DNA of 64,000 nt from Chitinophaga flava (GCF_003308995.1 NZ_QFFJ01000001.1:2914001-2978000); one strand, 5' to 3'. Shown: positions 8,525-17,910, counted from the stretch's first letter. Made by a program: numbers and translations. The notes: generated by a model from the sequence alone, not told the origin.

Positions 8525-11500
8525 TTACAATCCTACGCTGATACCAAATGTGAACACGCGAGAAGTAGGATAACGATAAAAATCAGTTCCCGCGTTGGTT
8601 GTAGCCACAGAAGCAGTACTGGTCGGAGGCAGCGGGTTAATGTTGATATCCGGATCCCATCCTTTGTAGCTGGTCAGGGTGAACAGGTTTTCTGCCTGAG
8701 CATATACACGGAGTGACTGCATTTTCATGGCACCCAACAGGTGTTTAGGCAGGGTATAACCCAGTGTCAGGTTTCTGATCCTTGCGTAAGACACATCTTC
8801 CAGGTAACGGGTAGAAGACTGGTTAGCACCACTACCACCCCAGATAACTTTAGGTCTGTCGGAGATGTCGCCGGCATTTTTCCAGTGGTCCAATGCGTCT
8901 TTCGCCTGGTTACGAACGTTAGCACCATCAGCTTCCAGGTTAGCACGGTTGGAATTATATACTTTGTTACCTGCGCTGAAAGTGATCAGCATAGACAGAT
9001 CAAAGTTTTTGTAGTTGACTTTGTTGGTCCAGCCACCAGTGATCTTAGGCAGCATCTGGCCAACGAATTGCCTGTTGTTCTGTGCTTCTTTGTAGTTGTT
9101 GGTAGGTTTACCATCATTTCCAACCCACAGTGGGTCTCCGTTATCCGGATTAACACCATACCAAACCGGCATATACCAGGAACCGTATGCTCTGCCTACT
9201 TCAATACGTTGTCTGGATCCATTAGGAATAGCCTGTTGGCCACCCAGGTCCAGTACTTTGTTACGCAGGGTAGCAAAGTTCACATCAGAAGACCAGGTCA
9301 AATCTTTAGTAGCAACCGGAATACCACCGATAGTGATTTCAAAACCCTGGTTCAGCATTTTACCAACGTTCATGTTGATTGCTTCAAAGCCGGTAGTCAT
9401 AGACAGCGGCAGTTCCATCAGCAGGGCAGAAGAACGTTTATCATAGAAACCAATGTTACCGTACACACGACGATTCAGTACAGAGAAGTCCAGACCGATG
9501 TCGAACAGGTTTTGTTTTTCCCAGCTCAGGTTAGGATTGCCTGGTTGGCTGGCAAAAGCGGCTGTTTCACCCAGATAAGCACCGGACATGCTATAAAGAC
9601 CCTGGTAAGGATAGTCAGGGTATCTACCCAGACCTTCAGCGTTACCCATGATACCGTAGCTGGAACGCAGTTTCAGGTCGTTCAGCCAGGAGATATTTTT
9701 AGCAAATTCCTCCTGAGTAATACGCCATGCAGCACCTACTGAGTAGAAGTTACCATAGCGGGAGTTTTTAGGGAAACGGGAAGAACCGTCTCTTCTGAAG
9801 CTCGCGCTCAGGAAATATCTGGACTGGTAGTCATAGTCAACTTTTCCGATCAGACCCTGGAAAGCGTAAGCTCTTTCGCTACCACCACCATCATACAGGC
9901 TGGCACCTACGTCAGGCACCTGCAGCTGGTTGCCGGGGAACCCGTTTTTACCCGCAAGAGTATATATCCTTGTCTGGTAGGAGTACTCGTTACCTGCCAG
10001 TACGTTAAAGTTGTGATCTTTGTTGATGGAGAAGTTGTAGGTCAGCAACTGTTGAGTAGTATACAATGACATGTTGGTGTTGATATTGTACAGATACCCG
10101 CCGGAAGTACGACCATCATAAGAAGTCGGAGAAGTCCATTGTTTTTCACGGATGCCGGTGATTTCAGCATTACCTTTCACAACAAAACGCAGGCCGTCGA
10201 TGATGTTATAACCCAGTGCCGCGTTGAAAATTGTCTGCGTATTATTGTTTTTCCGGTAGTTGCTGGCAACAGTATTCAGGAAGTTACCACCCTGCAGCAC
10301 AGGACGGAAAGACTGCGGAATATCAGCTACACCAGACCAGCCAGTAGAACCAGGTTGACCATCCACATGGCCTGCATATGGCTTGCCATTCTCATCTGTT
10401 GCAGGAATCCAGGGCACTTGTGTGAGTGCACCCATCAGCGGAGAAGAGTAGGAGTTACCAGCACCTGCGCTGCTCTGATCGGTATAGGTACCGCTCATTT
10501 TTACGCTCAGGTCAAATTTGTTATTGAACTTATGGTCTACGTTCAAACGGCCGGAGTAACGGCTGAAGTTACTACCGATCAGGATACCATCCTGTTTGAA
10601 GTAGTCACCGGAAGTATAGAAAGTGGTTTTTTCGTTTCCACCGCTGGCGTTCAAACCATAAGACTGAGTTTTACCTGTGCGGAAAGCCAGGTCCATCCAG
10701 TCTGTGTTAACATTAGCCAGGTGGTCAGGACGGTATTTCATAACATCCGCTTCAGATTTGCCTGCATTTCTCAGGGCTTCCCGCTGATAGTCGAGCAGCT
10801 CTGTAGCATTCATCATCGGAATACTTTTAGCGAGGTTCTGGAAACCGAATTTGCCATTGAAATTGATTCTGCTCTGTCCTTTTTTACCGGTTTTGGTAGT
10901 GATAACCACCACACCATTGGAACCACGGGCACCATAGAGGGCAGTGGCAGAGGCATCTTTCAGAATAGTGATGTTTTCGATATCTGCCGGGTTCAGGCTG
11001 GACATGATGTCCTGAGAAGGTGTATTCTGCGTGAAATCACCTGAAGACATGATCACCCCGTCCAGTACATACAGAGGGCTGTTGCTGGCAGAGATAGAAC
11101 CGATACCACGGATCCTTACTTCTGTTTTGGATCCAGGCTGACCGGAGTTGGTAGATACGGAAATACCGGGTGCATTACCCTGCAGCATCTGGTTTACATC
11201 AGGCAGGGATACGTTGTTGATTTTTGCACCAGTGATAGTGGAGGCAGCGATAGTGGAATTCGCCTTTTTTTCCAGGGTATACCCTGTTACCACTACTTCA
11301 TCCAGACTTTTGGAGTCTGTTTTCAGTGTGATGTTGAGCTTTTCAGCAGTACCAACAGGTACTTCTTTGGTTTCGTAGCCAATAAATGATACTACTAATA
11401 CATCTTGACCGGACGCCTGCAGGCTGAATGTGCCGTCCGGATTCGTGGCAATACCTTTGGAGGTGCCCTTTACCTGAATGGTTACCCCAGGTATAGGTGA

Positions 11501-11611
11501 TCCGTCTTTCCCGTCGGTAACTTTCCCCATTACATTGCGATTTTGCGCAAATGCCTGACCAGCCACGCATAGCACGGCCAGGAGGAGAAATAATACTTTC
11601 CTCATAAGCAT
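8525..11611 (-). CDS. SusC/RagA-family TonB-linked outer-membrane receptor
   Basis: The 1028-residue product has a signal peptide ending at QAFAQ, a carboxypeptidase-regulatory-like domain (about 23-105), a plug domain with GNAPGISVSTNSGQPG and the SusC plug end-motif ARGSNGVVVITTKTGKKG, and a barrel. Together with the SusD at 7051-8487 it forms an outer-membrane import complex energised by TonB-ExbB-ExbD, none of which is in this window. It differs clearly from the SusC at 3517-6690. No ECF sigma or anti-sigma gene lies nearby, so regulation is not evident. Confidence 0.95.
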   Translation of the reverse strand: MLMRKVLFLLLAVLCVAGQAFAQNRNVMGKVTDGKDGSPIPGVTIQVKGTSKGIATNPDGTFSLQASGQDVLVVSFIGYETKEVPVGTAEKLNITLKTDSKSLDEVVVTGYTLEKKANSTIAASTITGAKINNVSLPDVNQMLQGNAPGISVSTNSGQPGSKTEVRIRGIGSISASNSPLYVLDGVIMSSGDFTQNTPSQDIMSSLNPADIENITILKDASATALYGARGSNGVVVITTKTGKKGQSRINFNGKFGFQNLAKSIPMMNATELLDYQREALRNAGKSEADVMKYRPDHLANVNTDWMDLAFRTGKTQSYGLNASGGNEKTTFYTSGDYFKQDGILIGSNFSRYSGRLNVDHKFNNKFDLSVKMSGTYTDQSSAGAGNSYSSPLMGALTQVPWIPATDENGKPYAGHVDGQPGSTGWSGVADIPQSFRPVLQGGNFLNTVASNYRKNNNTQTIFNAALGYNIIDGLRFVVKGNAEITGIREKQWTSPTSYDGRTSGGYLYNINTNMSLYTTQQLLTYNFSINKDHNFNVLAGNEYSYQTRIYTLAGKNGFPGNQLQVPDVGASLYDGGGSERAYAFQGLIGKVDYDYQSRYFLSASFRRDGSSRFPKNSRYGNFYSVGAAWRITQEEFAKNISWLNDLKLRSSYGIMGNAEGLGRYPDYPYQGLYSMSGAYLGETAAFASQPGNPNLSWEKQNLFDIGLDFSVLNRRVYGNIGFYDKRSSALLMELPLSMTTGFEAINMNVGKMLNQGFEITIGGIPVATKDLTWSSDVNFATLRNKVLDLGGQQAIPNGSRQRIEVGRAYGSWYMPVWYGVNPDNGDPLWVGNDGKPTNNYKEAQNNRQFVGQMLPKITGGWTNKVNYKNFDLSMLITFSAGNKVYNSNRANLEADGANVRNQAKDALDHWKNAGDISDRPKVIWGGSGANQSSTRYLEDVSYARIRNLTLGYTLPKHLLGAMKMQSLRVYAQAENLFTLTSYKGWDPDININPLPPTSTASVATTNAGTDFYRYPTSRVFTFGISVGL

Positions 11612-12056
11612 GATTTTGTTTCCTAGTTTTTAACCTTCAAAAAAAAATAATAATCAATATCAAGGCTTAATGCCTCAATTCATTTTGGTTCCCGTTATTG
11701 CAATAAAAAATAAGTTGATAAAATTCTTGTGGAGAACTTTCAGCTGGCAGGTGTAATGACAGTACGATAATTAAAAATCAACGACAATCCTTGCGATTTA
11801 TTTAATAAATCAACAGAAGAAGCTATTAACTTCTTTCCCATAAGCAGTTTCCTTGACAAATTTTCAACCAGCTGTAAATATAATCTTTATTAACAAAAAA
11901 TTAAGCTGGAAAACTTGGCTATAACATGCCGATAACATCTTTTTAACACGACGTTAACTTATGTAATTAATTATAAATATATAGATAGATGTAAATAAAC
12001 AAGCGGCAAGAATACCACCTGCACTTATCAACCAAAATCTAAATCGAGATTTAATA
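11612..12056. other. A/T-rich intergenic region upstream of the second SusCD unit
   Basis: There is no coding potential. The region is strongly A/T-rich and probably holds the promoter of the SusC at 11611, but I could not place a box pair with confidence. A 6-bp inverted pair CCAGCT / AGCTGG brackets about 11870-11911. Confidence 0.45.
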
Positions 12057-12080
12057 TTGTCACGCCTGACGGCGTGACAA
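12057..12080 (-). terminator. Hairpin after the transposase-like gene
   Basis: Perfect 10-bp arms TTGTCACGCC / GGCGTGACAA with a 4-nt loop lie 10 bases past the stop of the gene at 12090. The tail is A/T-rich rather than a clean T-run. It is probably a terminator; a palindromic binding site is an alternative. Confidence 0.6.
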
Positions 12081-12089
12081 ATAAATTTA

Positions 12090-12797
12090 TCAAGAAAGGG
12101 TAAGCGGATATGCTTTTAATAATTCCAGCAATACCGCATACAGGTCTTCATTCCGATGATTGAACCTGTACTCACATTCTTTCAGATGCAGATAGGCCGT
12201 ATTACGGTTCAGCCCCTTGAACTTGGCCAGGCGGTGCTTGGTCAAACCCCAGAAAGCATCTACATCATCCATCAACGGACCTCCATGAGCGGAATCCGTC
12301 TGGGGATTACCCAATCGGTACAAACGATACTGGCCCAGGTCCACAACACCGTTAAACCGACGCAAACGTTCGGTCGTATCCAGCGTCTCCAATACGGAAC
12401 GGCCGCGTGTAGCGGCATGGATCATAGGCCTCGTTACATCAGGTAAAATTTCGGTGTGCAACCGGTCTGCAATTTTGCAGATACCAAAAATGACCGGCTT
12501 TACAATGCGGTCAACCTCAGGCTTAACAGCGACCAGCGTATCGCCGCTGTCAATATCCGTCTGGGTTTCAACATACCGGCTGTCGTAGGCTACGACCGGA
12601 ACCGGTACTGGATGCTGCGTCTCGCAGAAACGGGCTATCTGATTCCTAAGCTTCTTCAGATAACTATTAATAGTTACTCTGCTTACTCCGCTTATATCAG
12701 CGATCTGCGTCGCAGTAAGATCGTCGGCAAACAGCCGCAGGATCTCCTTAAACTTGCGCTCAGATAAATGAGCGCCCTTTAAGTATTTGTTTTTCAT
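12090..12797 (-). CDS. IS1595-family (IS1016-like) transposase relative, divergent
   Basis: The 235-residue product begins with a helix-turn-helix (about residues 27-50, LTATQIADISGVSRVTINSYL). It then follows the IS1016-type transposase layout from memory: VIFGICK near 103, a FWxxxKxRLxKFxGL block at 182-196 and the signature LKECEYRFN at 205-213. Candidate catalytic acids are D72, D140 and D180; the last replaces the usual Glu, and the His/Asn usually seen before it is absent. I found no terminal inverted repeats or target duplications. It is a single copy between a SusCD unit and an exporter gene. It may be an immobile remnant or a protein co-opted for DNA binding. Confidence 0.7.
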   Translation of the reverse strand: MKNKYLKGAHLSERKFKEILRLFADDLTATQIADISGVSRVTINSYLKKLRNQIARFCETQHPVPVPVVAYDSRYVETQTDIDSGDTLVAVKPEVDRIVKPVIFGICKIADRLHTEILPDVTRPMIHAATRGRSVLETLDTTERLRRFNGVVDLGQYRLYRLGNPQTDSAHGGPLMDDVDAFWGLTKHRLAKFKGLNRNTAYLHLKECEYRFNHRNEDLYAVLLELLKAYPLTLS

Positions 12798-12883
12798 GAA
12801 CTAGTGTGGTTAGAATGGCATTATAAACCTCTCACTTTTTATTCGGTATATACACAGCTTTTATACAAGCGGCGATAAGGGTA

Positions 12884-12912
12884 TTTGAATGCTCCCCACT
12901 AGATTATTTTAT
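12884..12912 (+). promoter_or_regulatory. Possible Bacteroidota-type promoter for an orphan plus-strand transcript
   Basis: TTTG at 12884-12887, a 17-base spacer and TATTTTAT at 12905-12912 approximate TTTG / TAnnTTTG, with two mismatches in the second box. It points at the plus-strand terminator at 12994-13043 with no gene between. Confidence 0.25.
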
Positions 12913-12918
12913 AACCGT

Positions 12919-13043
12919 TTTTTGTCCATTTTAGCTAAATTATTGCGGCTGTTTAGCATCCCACAACCCCGTTTCTACAATAGGTAGGAAAACGAAGAAG
13001 CGAAAACCATAGCACATAACTATAGCCTTCGCTTCTTTTTTTT
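12919..13043 (+). ncRNA. Candidate small RNA between two minus-strand genes
   Basis: A weak promoter ends at 12912. Downstream come a GCTAAA / TTTAGC stem (12934-12939 with 12952-12957) and a two-tier hairpin (GAAGCGAA pairing TTCGCTTC, with inner ATAG / CTAT) followed on the plus strand by eight T. No plus-strand gene precedes this terminator. The hairpin may simply be the bidirectional terminator of the exporter gene at 13071, so the RNA is speculative. Confidence 0.25.
12994..13043. terminator. Hairpin terminator downstream of the MMPL-type exporter
   Basis: The arms GAAGCGAA / TTCGCTTC carry an inner ATAG / CTAT stem. The T-run (eight T) is on the plus strand, while the minus-strand tail (TTCTTCGTTTTCC) is weaker. 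It lies 28 bases past the exporter stop. Confidence 0.6.
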
Positions 13044-13070
13044 ATCTGATATCTAAATACTCAATTCATC

Positions 13071-15485
13071 CTATTCACTGTCATCAACACCCAGCTTAGA
13101 CATCTCAATGTCCTGCTCTTCATCCAACGCTGTCCACAACTCTTTCCTCCGTGCCTTCTTCAACAAAGCCTTCTCCATCCATAACAACAACGCCGGCAGA
13201 ATCGTAAGATTGGTAATCATCGCCACCACCAGTGTCAGGGAAGTCAGCCATCCTAACGCCTTGGTACCACCAAACTCAGAGAAACTGAAAATCATAAACC
13301 CGGCAAAAAGGATCATCGAGGTATAAATAATACTCAAACCAGTTTCATGGATCGTCTGCTTTACCGTAGCGGAAATATCCAGGTCATGCCGCGGCAACTC
13401 CTGCTTAAAGTTCACCAGGAAACGAATAGTAACGTCAATGGCTATACCCAGTGCCACACTAAACACCAACACCGTAGATGGTTTCAATGCTACCCCTATC
13501 CATCCCATCACACCGGCAGTCACTATCAGCGGGATAATGTTGGGGATCAGCGAAATGAGCAACATCCGCCAGGAACGGAACAGATACAACATACAAACCA
13601 TGATCAGCACAAAAGCCAGCAGAATACTTTCTGTCAGACCATTGATGATAAACCGCGTACCCTCCTGGAATATAATACTGGTACCGGTAAAGGTTACCTT
13701 GTAATGCGCTGTGTCAAAAATAGCAGTCACCTTGGGAGCCAGTGAATCCATCAGTAACGGCAACCGCTGGGAACCCACGTCTTTCATATTCACACTTACC
13801 CTCGCCACCTGTTTGGTGCTGTCCATAAAGGAAGATAGCAGCTTCGAAAAGTTAGTAGCCGAACCATTCGCCGATGTATTGGCCTGTTTCATGCGCAGAT
13901 AAGGCGCCAGAAAGCCCAGATCAAACTGGTTAGGCACTGCATAGTTGGAGCTGTCGCCGTTATAATAAGCCTGCTTGGCAAACTTGATACCCTCCACAAT
14001 CGACAAAGGCCTCGCAAAGTCTGACTGGGATTCAATCAACTTAGTCAGTTCATCCAGCTTGTTCAACGTCTGCAGGCTAACGACTCCGTTTTTACGTTTG
14101 GTATCTACCGCTATCTCCAGCGGCATCACACCTTTAAAGTTATTCTCAAAAAATTTCAGATCGGTATACAGCTTGTCGGTCTTCGGAATATCATCCAGCA
14201 TATAACCTACAGACTTCAGTCGGGTCATACCTACCAGGGCTCCTATCACCACAATACCTGTAAAAAGATATACAGGTTTGCGGTATTTAAATACCAGCGT
14301 AATGAGGAAATCCAGCACCTTGCCCAGAAAACCGTTTTCCAGATAGTTGATATGTTTGGTTTTCGGCGGTGGCAGGAAACTCAACACGGAAGGCAGGAAG
14401 ATGAAAGAGATCAGGAAGATGAACATGATATTTAACCCCGCTACCACACCAAACTCTTTCAGAATAGCACTGTTGGTGAAACAGAACACCCCGAAACCGA
14501 TAGCGGCGGTCAGGTTGGTAAACAGTGTTACGATGCCCATCCGCTGTATCATCCGCACCAACGCCTTGGTTTTATTACCGTGGCGGGCATATTCCGCATG
14601 ATATTTACTGAGAAAATAAACACAGTTGGGTATCCCGATCACTACGATCAGCGAAGGAATCAAACCAGTCAGCAACGTGATCTTATAGCCCATCAGCACA
14701 ATAGTGGCTACCGACCAGATCACACCAATTGCTACCACCACCATAGACATCAACACTGCTCCAAAAGACCGGAAAAACAGGAACAGGATCAATCCTGTCA
14801 GCAGGAAAGAGATCTTCAGAAAAAGCTTCAGTTCATCCGCTACCTTAACGGCCATGACTGTACGAATAAGTGGCAAACCGCTTAAATGCACCTCTGTATG
14901 ATGTTTCTCTTCAAAAGCTTTGGCCAGTTTGGTAATTTCAGCTACCACAGCTGTGCGTTTGGGGGAATTGAAAACATCCTTGTTTACATAGATGGCCATC
15001 ATATAGGCACCCGTTTCGGCATTGTACAGGCGGTCCTTATAAAACAACAAGGTCCTGAACACGCCCGCCAGACTATCAATCTGCGCCTGGGTATAACTGC
15101 TGTCCTTAAACAACAACCCCGCTTCCAGCTTCTGTGTACTGTCATTTTTCACAAGGTTGATGGCCACCGGCACGCTCAGAATGCTTTCCACTGCGCTGAC
15201 TTTCTTCAGGTCTTGGTTGAGCTTCATATAGTCCCGGAAAAAATCTTCCTGGAAAAACTTGTCGGTTTGCACCCCCAACACCAGCATATTACCATCTCCT
15301 CCGAACTTTTCCTTGAACTTCTGGTACTCCAGAAATTTAGGATTATCATGCGGTATGGTAGCCACATAGTCGTAGGACATCTCCACCCTGGTTGCAAAAA
15401 TCGCCATCACGCCGGTGGCGATCAGTAACAGCAGTAGGAGCGGTAATCGGAATTTTAGCACAAAGCCGGCTAAACGTTGCCACAT
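13071..15485 (-). CDS. MMPL/RND-superfamily transporter
   Basis: The 804-residue inner-membrane protein has the internal two-fold repeat of the family. A TM helix at the N-terminus precedes a large periplasmic loop, followed by five or so TM helices (about 215-370, including a sterol-sensing-like block with VVIGIPNCVYFLSKYH). A second TM (about 395-415), second periplasmic loop and second helix bundle (about 625-780, with LGIAIDVTIRFLVNF) follow. Such proteins move lipids or hydrophobic compounds using the proton gradient. No membrane-fusion or TolC partner is adjacent, which fits a stand-alone MMPL-type lipid exporter better than a tripartite drug pump. The substrate is unknown. Confidence 0.88.
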   Translation of the reverse strand: MWQRLAGFVLKFRLPLLLLLLIATGVMAIFATRVEMSYDYVATIPHDNPKFLEYQKFKEKFGGDGNMLVLGVQTDKFFQEDFFRDYMKLNQDLKKVSAVESILSVPVAINLVKNDSTQKLEAGLLFKDSSYTQAQIDSLAGVFRTLLFYKDRLYNAETGAYMMAIYVNKDVFNSPKRTAVVAEITKLAKAFEEKHHTEVHLSGLPLIRTVMAVKVADELKLFLKISFLLTGLILFLFFRSFGAVLMSMVVVAIGVIWSVATIVLMGYKITLLTGLIPSLIVVIGIPNCVYFLSKYHAEYARHGNKTKALVRMIQRMGIVTLFTNLTAAIGFGVFCFTNSAILKEFGVVAGLNIMFIFLISFIFLPSVLSFLPPPKTKHINYLENGFLGKVLDFLITLVFKYRKPVYLFTGIVVIGALVGMTRLKSVGYMLDDIPKTDKLYTDLKFFENNFKGVMPLEIAVDTKRKNGVVSLQTLNKLDELTKLIESQSDFARPLSIVEGIKFAKQAYYNGDSSNYAVPNQFDLGFLAPYLRMKQANTSANGSATNFSKLLSSFMDSTKQVARVSVNMKDVGSQRLPLLMDSLAPKVTAIFDTAHYKVTFTGTSIIFQEGTRFIINGLTESILLAFVLIMVCMLYLFRSWRMLLISLIPNIIPLIVTAGVMGWIGVALKPSTVLVFSVALGIAIDVTIRFLVNFKQELPRHDLDISATVKQTIHETGLSIIYTSMILFAGFMIFSFSEFGGTKALGWLTSLTLVVAMITNLTILPALLLWMEKALLKKARRKELWTALDEEQDIEMSKLGVDDSE

Positions 15486-15633
15486 AAAGGATTTTTCAAT
15501 TTTGTTAAATGGCGTAAAGGTAAGTTAAAATCCCTATTAGCTGGTAACAGCCATCTCTCCCTGAATTACATTTGTTTGGCCTAAATTGCAGCTTTATTCC
15601 GGCAGTTGCCGGTATCACTTTAAAAACGGGGAA

Positions 15634-16371
15634 TTGCTTCATAAAACACGCGGCATAGTATTACGTACAGTAAAATATGGGGATACCAGCGTGATCGTGA
15701 GTATCTTCACTGAGCTGTTTGGCCTCCAGTCATATATCGCCAATGGTGTGCGCTCATCCAAGCCTAAAGCCGCCAAAGGCAATCTGTTGCAGCCTGGTAA
15801 TATCCTCGAGCTGGTGGTATACCACAATGAGCTCAAAAACCTGCAACGTATCTCCGAATTCAAGCTGTGCTACATTTATACCTCGCTGCACTTCAGCGTG
15901 GTCAAAAATACCATTGCCCTGTTCCTGATAGAGCTATTGCAGAAAAGCCTGAAACAACCGGAGCAACATCTTGAGCTGTATTATTTTACAGAAAACACCC
16001 TGCAGCTGCTGGATGGATCGGCCACGCCGGTCATCGCCAACCTGCCACTATACTACACGCTCAAACTGGCCGAACACTTCGGCTTCCGTCTTAGTGGACG
16101 CTTCACTGAATACACGCCCTACCTCGATCTGCAGGAAGGTACCTTTTCCGATCTGCCACCTCACCATACGGCCCACCTGGACCCGGAAAACAGTGAGCTG
16201 ACCGACCGTATTTTCCAGTGCAGCGAAATACAGCACCTGGCTGGTATCAGTATGACAAAAGAAAAAAGAAGGAAACTGTTGTACGCTTATCTCGACTATC
16301 TCCGGTTGCATATGCCGGATTTCACGGAACTACAGTCACCGCCCATTCTGCACGAGATCCTGGACGCCTGA
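15634..16371 (+). CDS. recO: DNA repair protein RecO
   Basis: RecO loads RecA onto SSB-coated single strands together with RecR in recombinational repair. The product shows the family N-terminus (LLHKTRGIVLRTVKYGDTS, OB-fold) and a helical C-terminal half. I prefer the TTG at 15634 (245 residues) because RecO proteins begin right at this segment; an in-frame ATG at 15586 would add 16 unlikely residues. A TAnnTTTG-like box at 15567-15574 would start transcription near 15581, leaving only about 5 bases before that ATG but about 50 before the TTG. The 3' end overlaps the convergent LpxH-like gene by 36 bases. Confidence 0.9.
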   Translation: MLHKTRGIVLRTVKYGDTSVIVSIFTELFGLQSYIANGVRSSKPKAAKGNLLQPGNILELVVYHNELKNLQRISEFKLCYIYTSLHFSVVKNTIALFLIELLQKSLKQPEQHLELYYFTENTLQLLDGSATPVIANLPLYYTLKLAEHFGFRLSGRFTEYTPYLDLQEGTFSDLPPHHTAHLDPENSELTDRIFQCSEIQHLAGISMTKEKRRKLLYAYLDYLRLHMPDFTELQSPPILHEILDA

Positions 16372-17157
16372 CTGCTGCCCCAGTTTCGCACCCGCTTCTG
16401 TAAAAAATTCCAGCCTGGTATCATTTCCATCAAAAACGGCATAGGAGGTATAGTTCAACCATTCTCCCAGGTTGATGTAACGGCTGTCTTTTCCTACAGT
16501 AAGGTCGAGCGGCAAATGCCGATGGCCGAAAATAAAATAGTCGAAATGTTCCTTTTGCAGCACTTCCCGGCTGTAGATCGCCAGCCATTCCTGGTCTTCT
16601 CCCAGGAATTTCTCCAGCTCCTGGCCGGTGGACGCCCTGCTCTTACGGCTGAAATAATTAGCCATGGAGATGCCCACTACCGGATGTATACAGGAGAACA
16701 ACCAGCGGCATACGGGGTTACGGAAAATCTTTTTCAGGAACTTATATCCATGGTCGCCGGGGCCTAACCCATCACCATGGCCGATATAGAATTTTTTGGT
16801 GCCCAATGTAAACACCTGGGGTTCGTAATAAACAGGGATATTCAGCTCTGACTCAAAATAACCATCCATCCACATGTCGTGGTTGCCGATAAATACGGAT
16901 ATACCGATGCCTTTATCGGTAAGGTCGGCGAGCTTGCCCAGCAGGCGGGTGTATCCTTTAGGGATCACATGTTTGTATTCAAACCAGAAATCAAAAAGAT
17001 CTCCTACCAGAAAGATATGTTGCGCATCCTTTTCCACCATTTCCAGCCACTGTACGATCAATTTTTCGCGCTCCCTGCTGACAGCAGGATTGGGAGCACC
17101 CAGGTGGAAGTCTGAAGCAAAATATATTTTCTTATTGGCTGGTAAAGAAATTTCCAT
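16336..17157 (-). CDS. lpxH: UDP-2,3-diacylglucosamine diphosphatase, LpxH-like metallophosphoesterase
   Basis: The 273-residue product carries the calcineurin-like phosphoesterase motifs in order: DFH at 16-18, GDLFDFW at 52-58, GNHD at 91-94, GHGD and GHRH. The spacing and the aromatic FDFWFEY stretch match the LpxH-like hydrolases that cleave UDP-diacylglucosamine to lipid X in lipid A synthesis at the inner membrane. Other metallophosphoesterases share the metal motifs, so the exact substrate is inference. The 3' end overlaps recO on the other strand by 36 bases. Confidence 0.82.
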   Translation of the reverse strand: MEISLPANKKIYFASDFHLGAPNPAVSREREKLIVQWLEMVEKDAQHIFLVGDLFDFWFEYKHVIPKGYTRLLGKLADLTDKGIGISVFIGNHDMWMDGYFESELNIPVYYEPQVFTLGTKKFYIGHGDGLGPGDHGYKFLKKIFRNPVCRWLFSCIHPVVGISMANYFSRKSRASTGQELEKFLGEDQEWLAIYSREVLQKEHFDYFIFGHRHLPLDLTVGKDSRYINLGEWLNYTSYAVFDGNDTRLEFFTEAGAKLGQQSGVQDLVQNGR

Positions 17158-17190
17158 ATGACAGTTAGCGTTACCCCTTAAAAAAAAAAT

Positions 17191-17256
17191 TTAGCCTTCC
17201 GCATAATAGCTTTTAGTAAAAGGATATTCTACTAAAATCTGAAAGCGGAAGGCTAA
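17191..17256 (-). terminator. Two-tier terminator hairpin after the LUD-domain gene
   Basis: The outer arms TTAGCCTTCCGC / GCGGAAGGCTAA are perfect 12-mers, with inner arms TTTTAGTA / TACTAAAA. On the minus strand the stem is followed by a T-rich run (ATTTTTTTTTTAAG). It lies 12 bases past the stop at 17268. Confidence 0.85.
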
Positions 17257-17267
17257 ACAGCATGATT

Positions 17268-17903
17268 TTATTCGTCTACTAAAAAAACGTATACTTCTTT
17301 TGGACCGTGGATACCCACTACCAGCGTTTTCTCGATGTCTGCCGTACGGCTGGGTCCTGTGGCGAATGATACTGCAGAAGGCAATTCGTTGCCGTATTTT
17401 TCTTTCAGTTTATTGAAAGCATCTTTCAGATCAAACACCAGCTGATGGGTATAAGCCACCATAATATGGACCGGCGCATATACCGGGAGCACTCTTCCGC
17501 TGGGTTGGGCTGCGCTCAGCACAACAGTACCGGTGCGGGCAATCAGATATTCGCAATCGGTGATGGCTGCATCTGCTTCGTGCATATCGCTCTGGTTAAG
17601 CACCGGCAGCTCTTCTCCACGCAACATTTTCATGACGGAAGGAGTCTGACAGTAGAGATTGCGCCATTCCTTATTTTCGGACAATGCCCGCAGGTTCTCT
17701 ATCAGTTCAGCCTTGCTGGTGCAGAAAACGAACTTCCCCTGTAATTTGGTAAACTCCTCCGCAAACTTCAATTCCAACCCTTCATTCTCTACTTTGAAAA
17801 CAGTGGAGTTGCCCTCCGAGTTAGGGAAGGGCAACTGTACCGGCTGGCTTAACGCATTCCGTACTCTTTTCAGAATATTTTCCTTAGCAGGAGAAATCTT
17901 CAT
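17268..17903 (-). CDS. LUD-domain protein (LutC/YkgG-like)
   Basis: I place the start at the Met at 17903 (211 residues, MKISPAKENILKRVRNALSQ), because the upstream in-frame Met would overlap ftsH and family members start here. The C-terminal half has the LUD fold signature (EYLIARTGTVVLSAAQPSGR and ATGPSRTADIEKTLVVGIHGP). LutC works with LutA and LutB in lactate oxidation, but neither is nearby. Instead the gene follows ftsH after 7 bases and is probably co-transcribed with it. Function in this setting is not established. Confidence 0.85.
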   Translation of the reverse strand: MKISPAKENILKRVRNALSQPVQLPFPNSEGNSTVFKVENEGLELKFAEEFTKLQGKFVFCTSKAELIENLRALSENKEWRNLYCQTPSVMKMLRGEELPVLNQSDMHEADAAITDCEYLIARTGTVVLSAAQPSGRVLPVYAPVHIMVAYTHQLVFDLKDAFNKLKEKYGNELPSAVSFATGPSRTADIEKTLVVGIHGPKEVYVFLVDE

Positions 17904-17910
17904 ATCTAAA

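Noticed and set aside
8741..9742. Plus-strand frame of 333 codons across the SusC gene (and similar frames at 3943-4803 and 10139-11044)
   Set aside because: Shadow frames of conserved SusC barrels; composition atypical of proteins of this organism.
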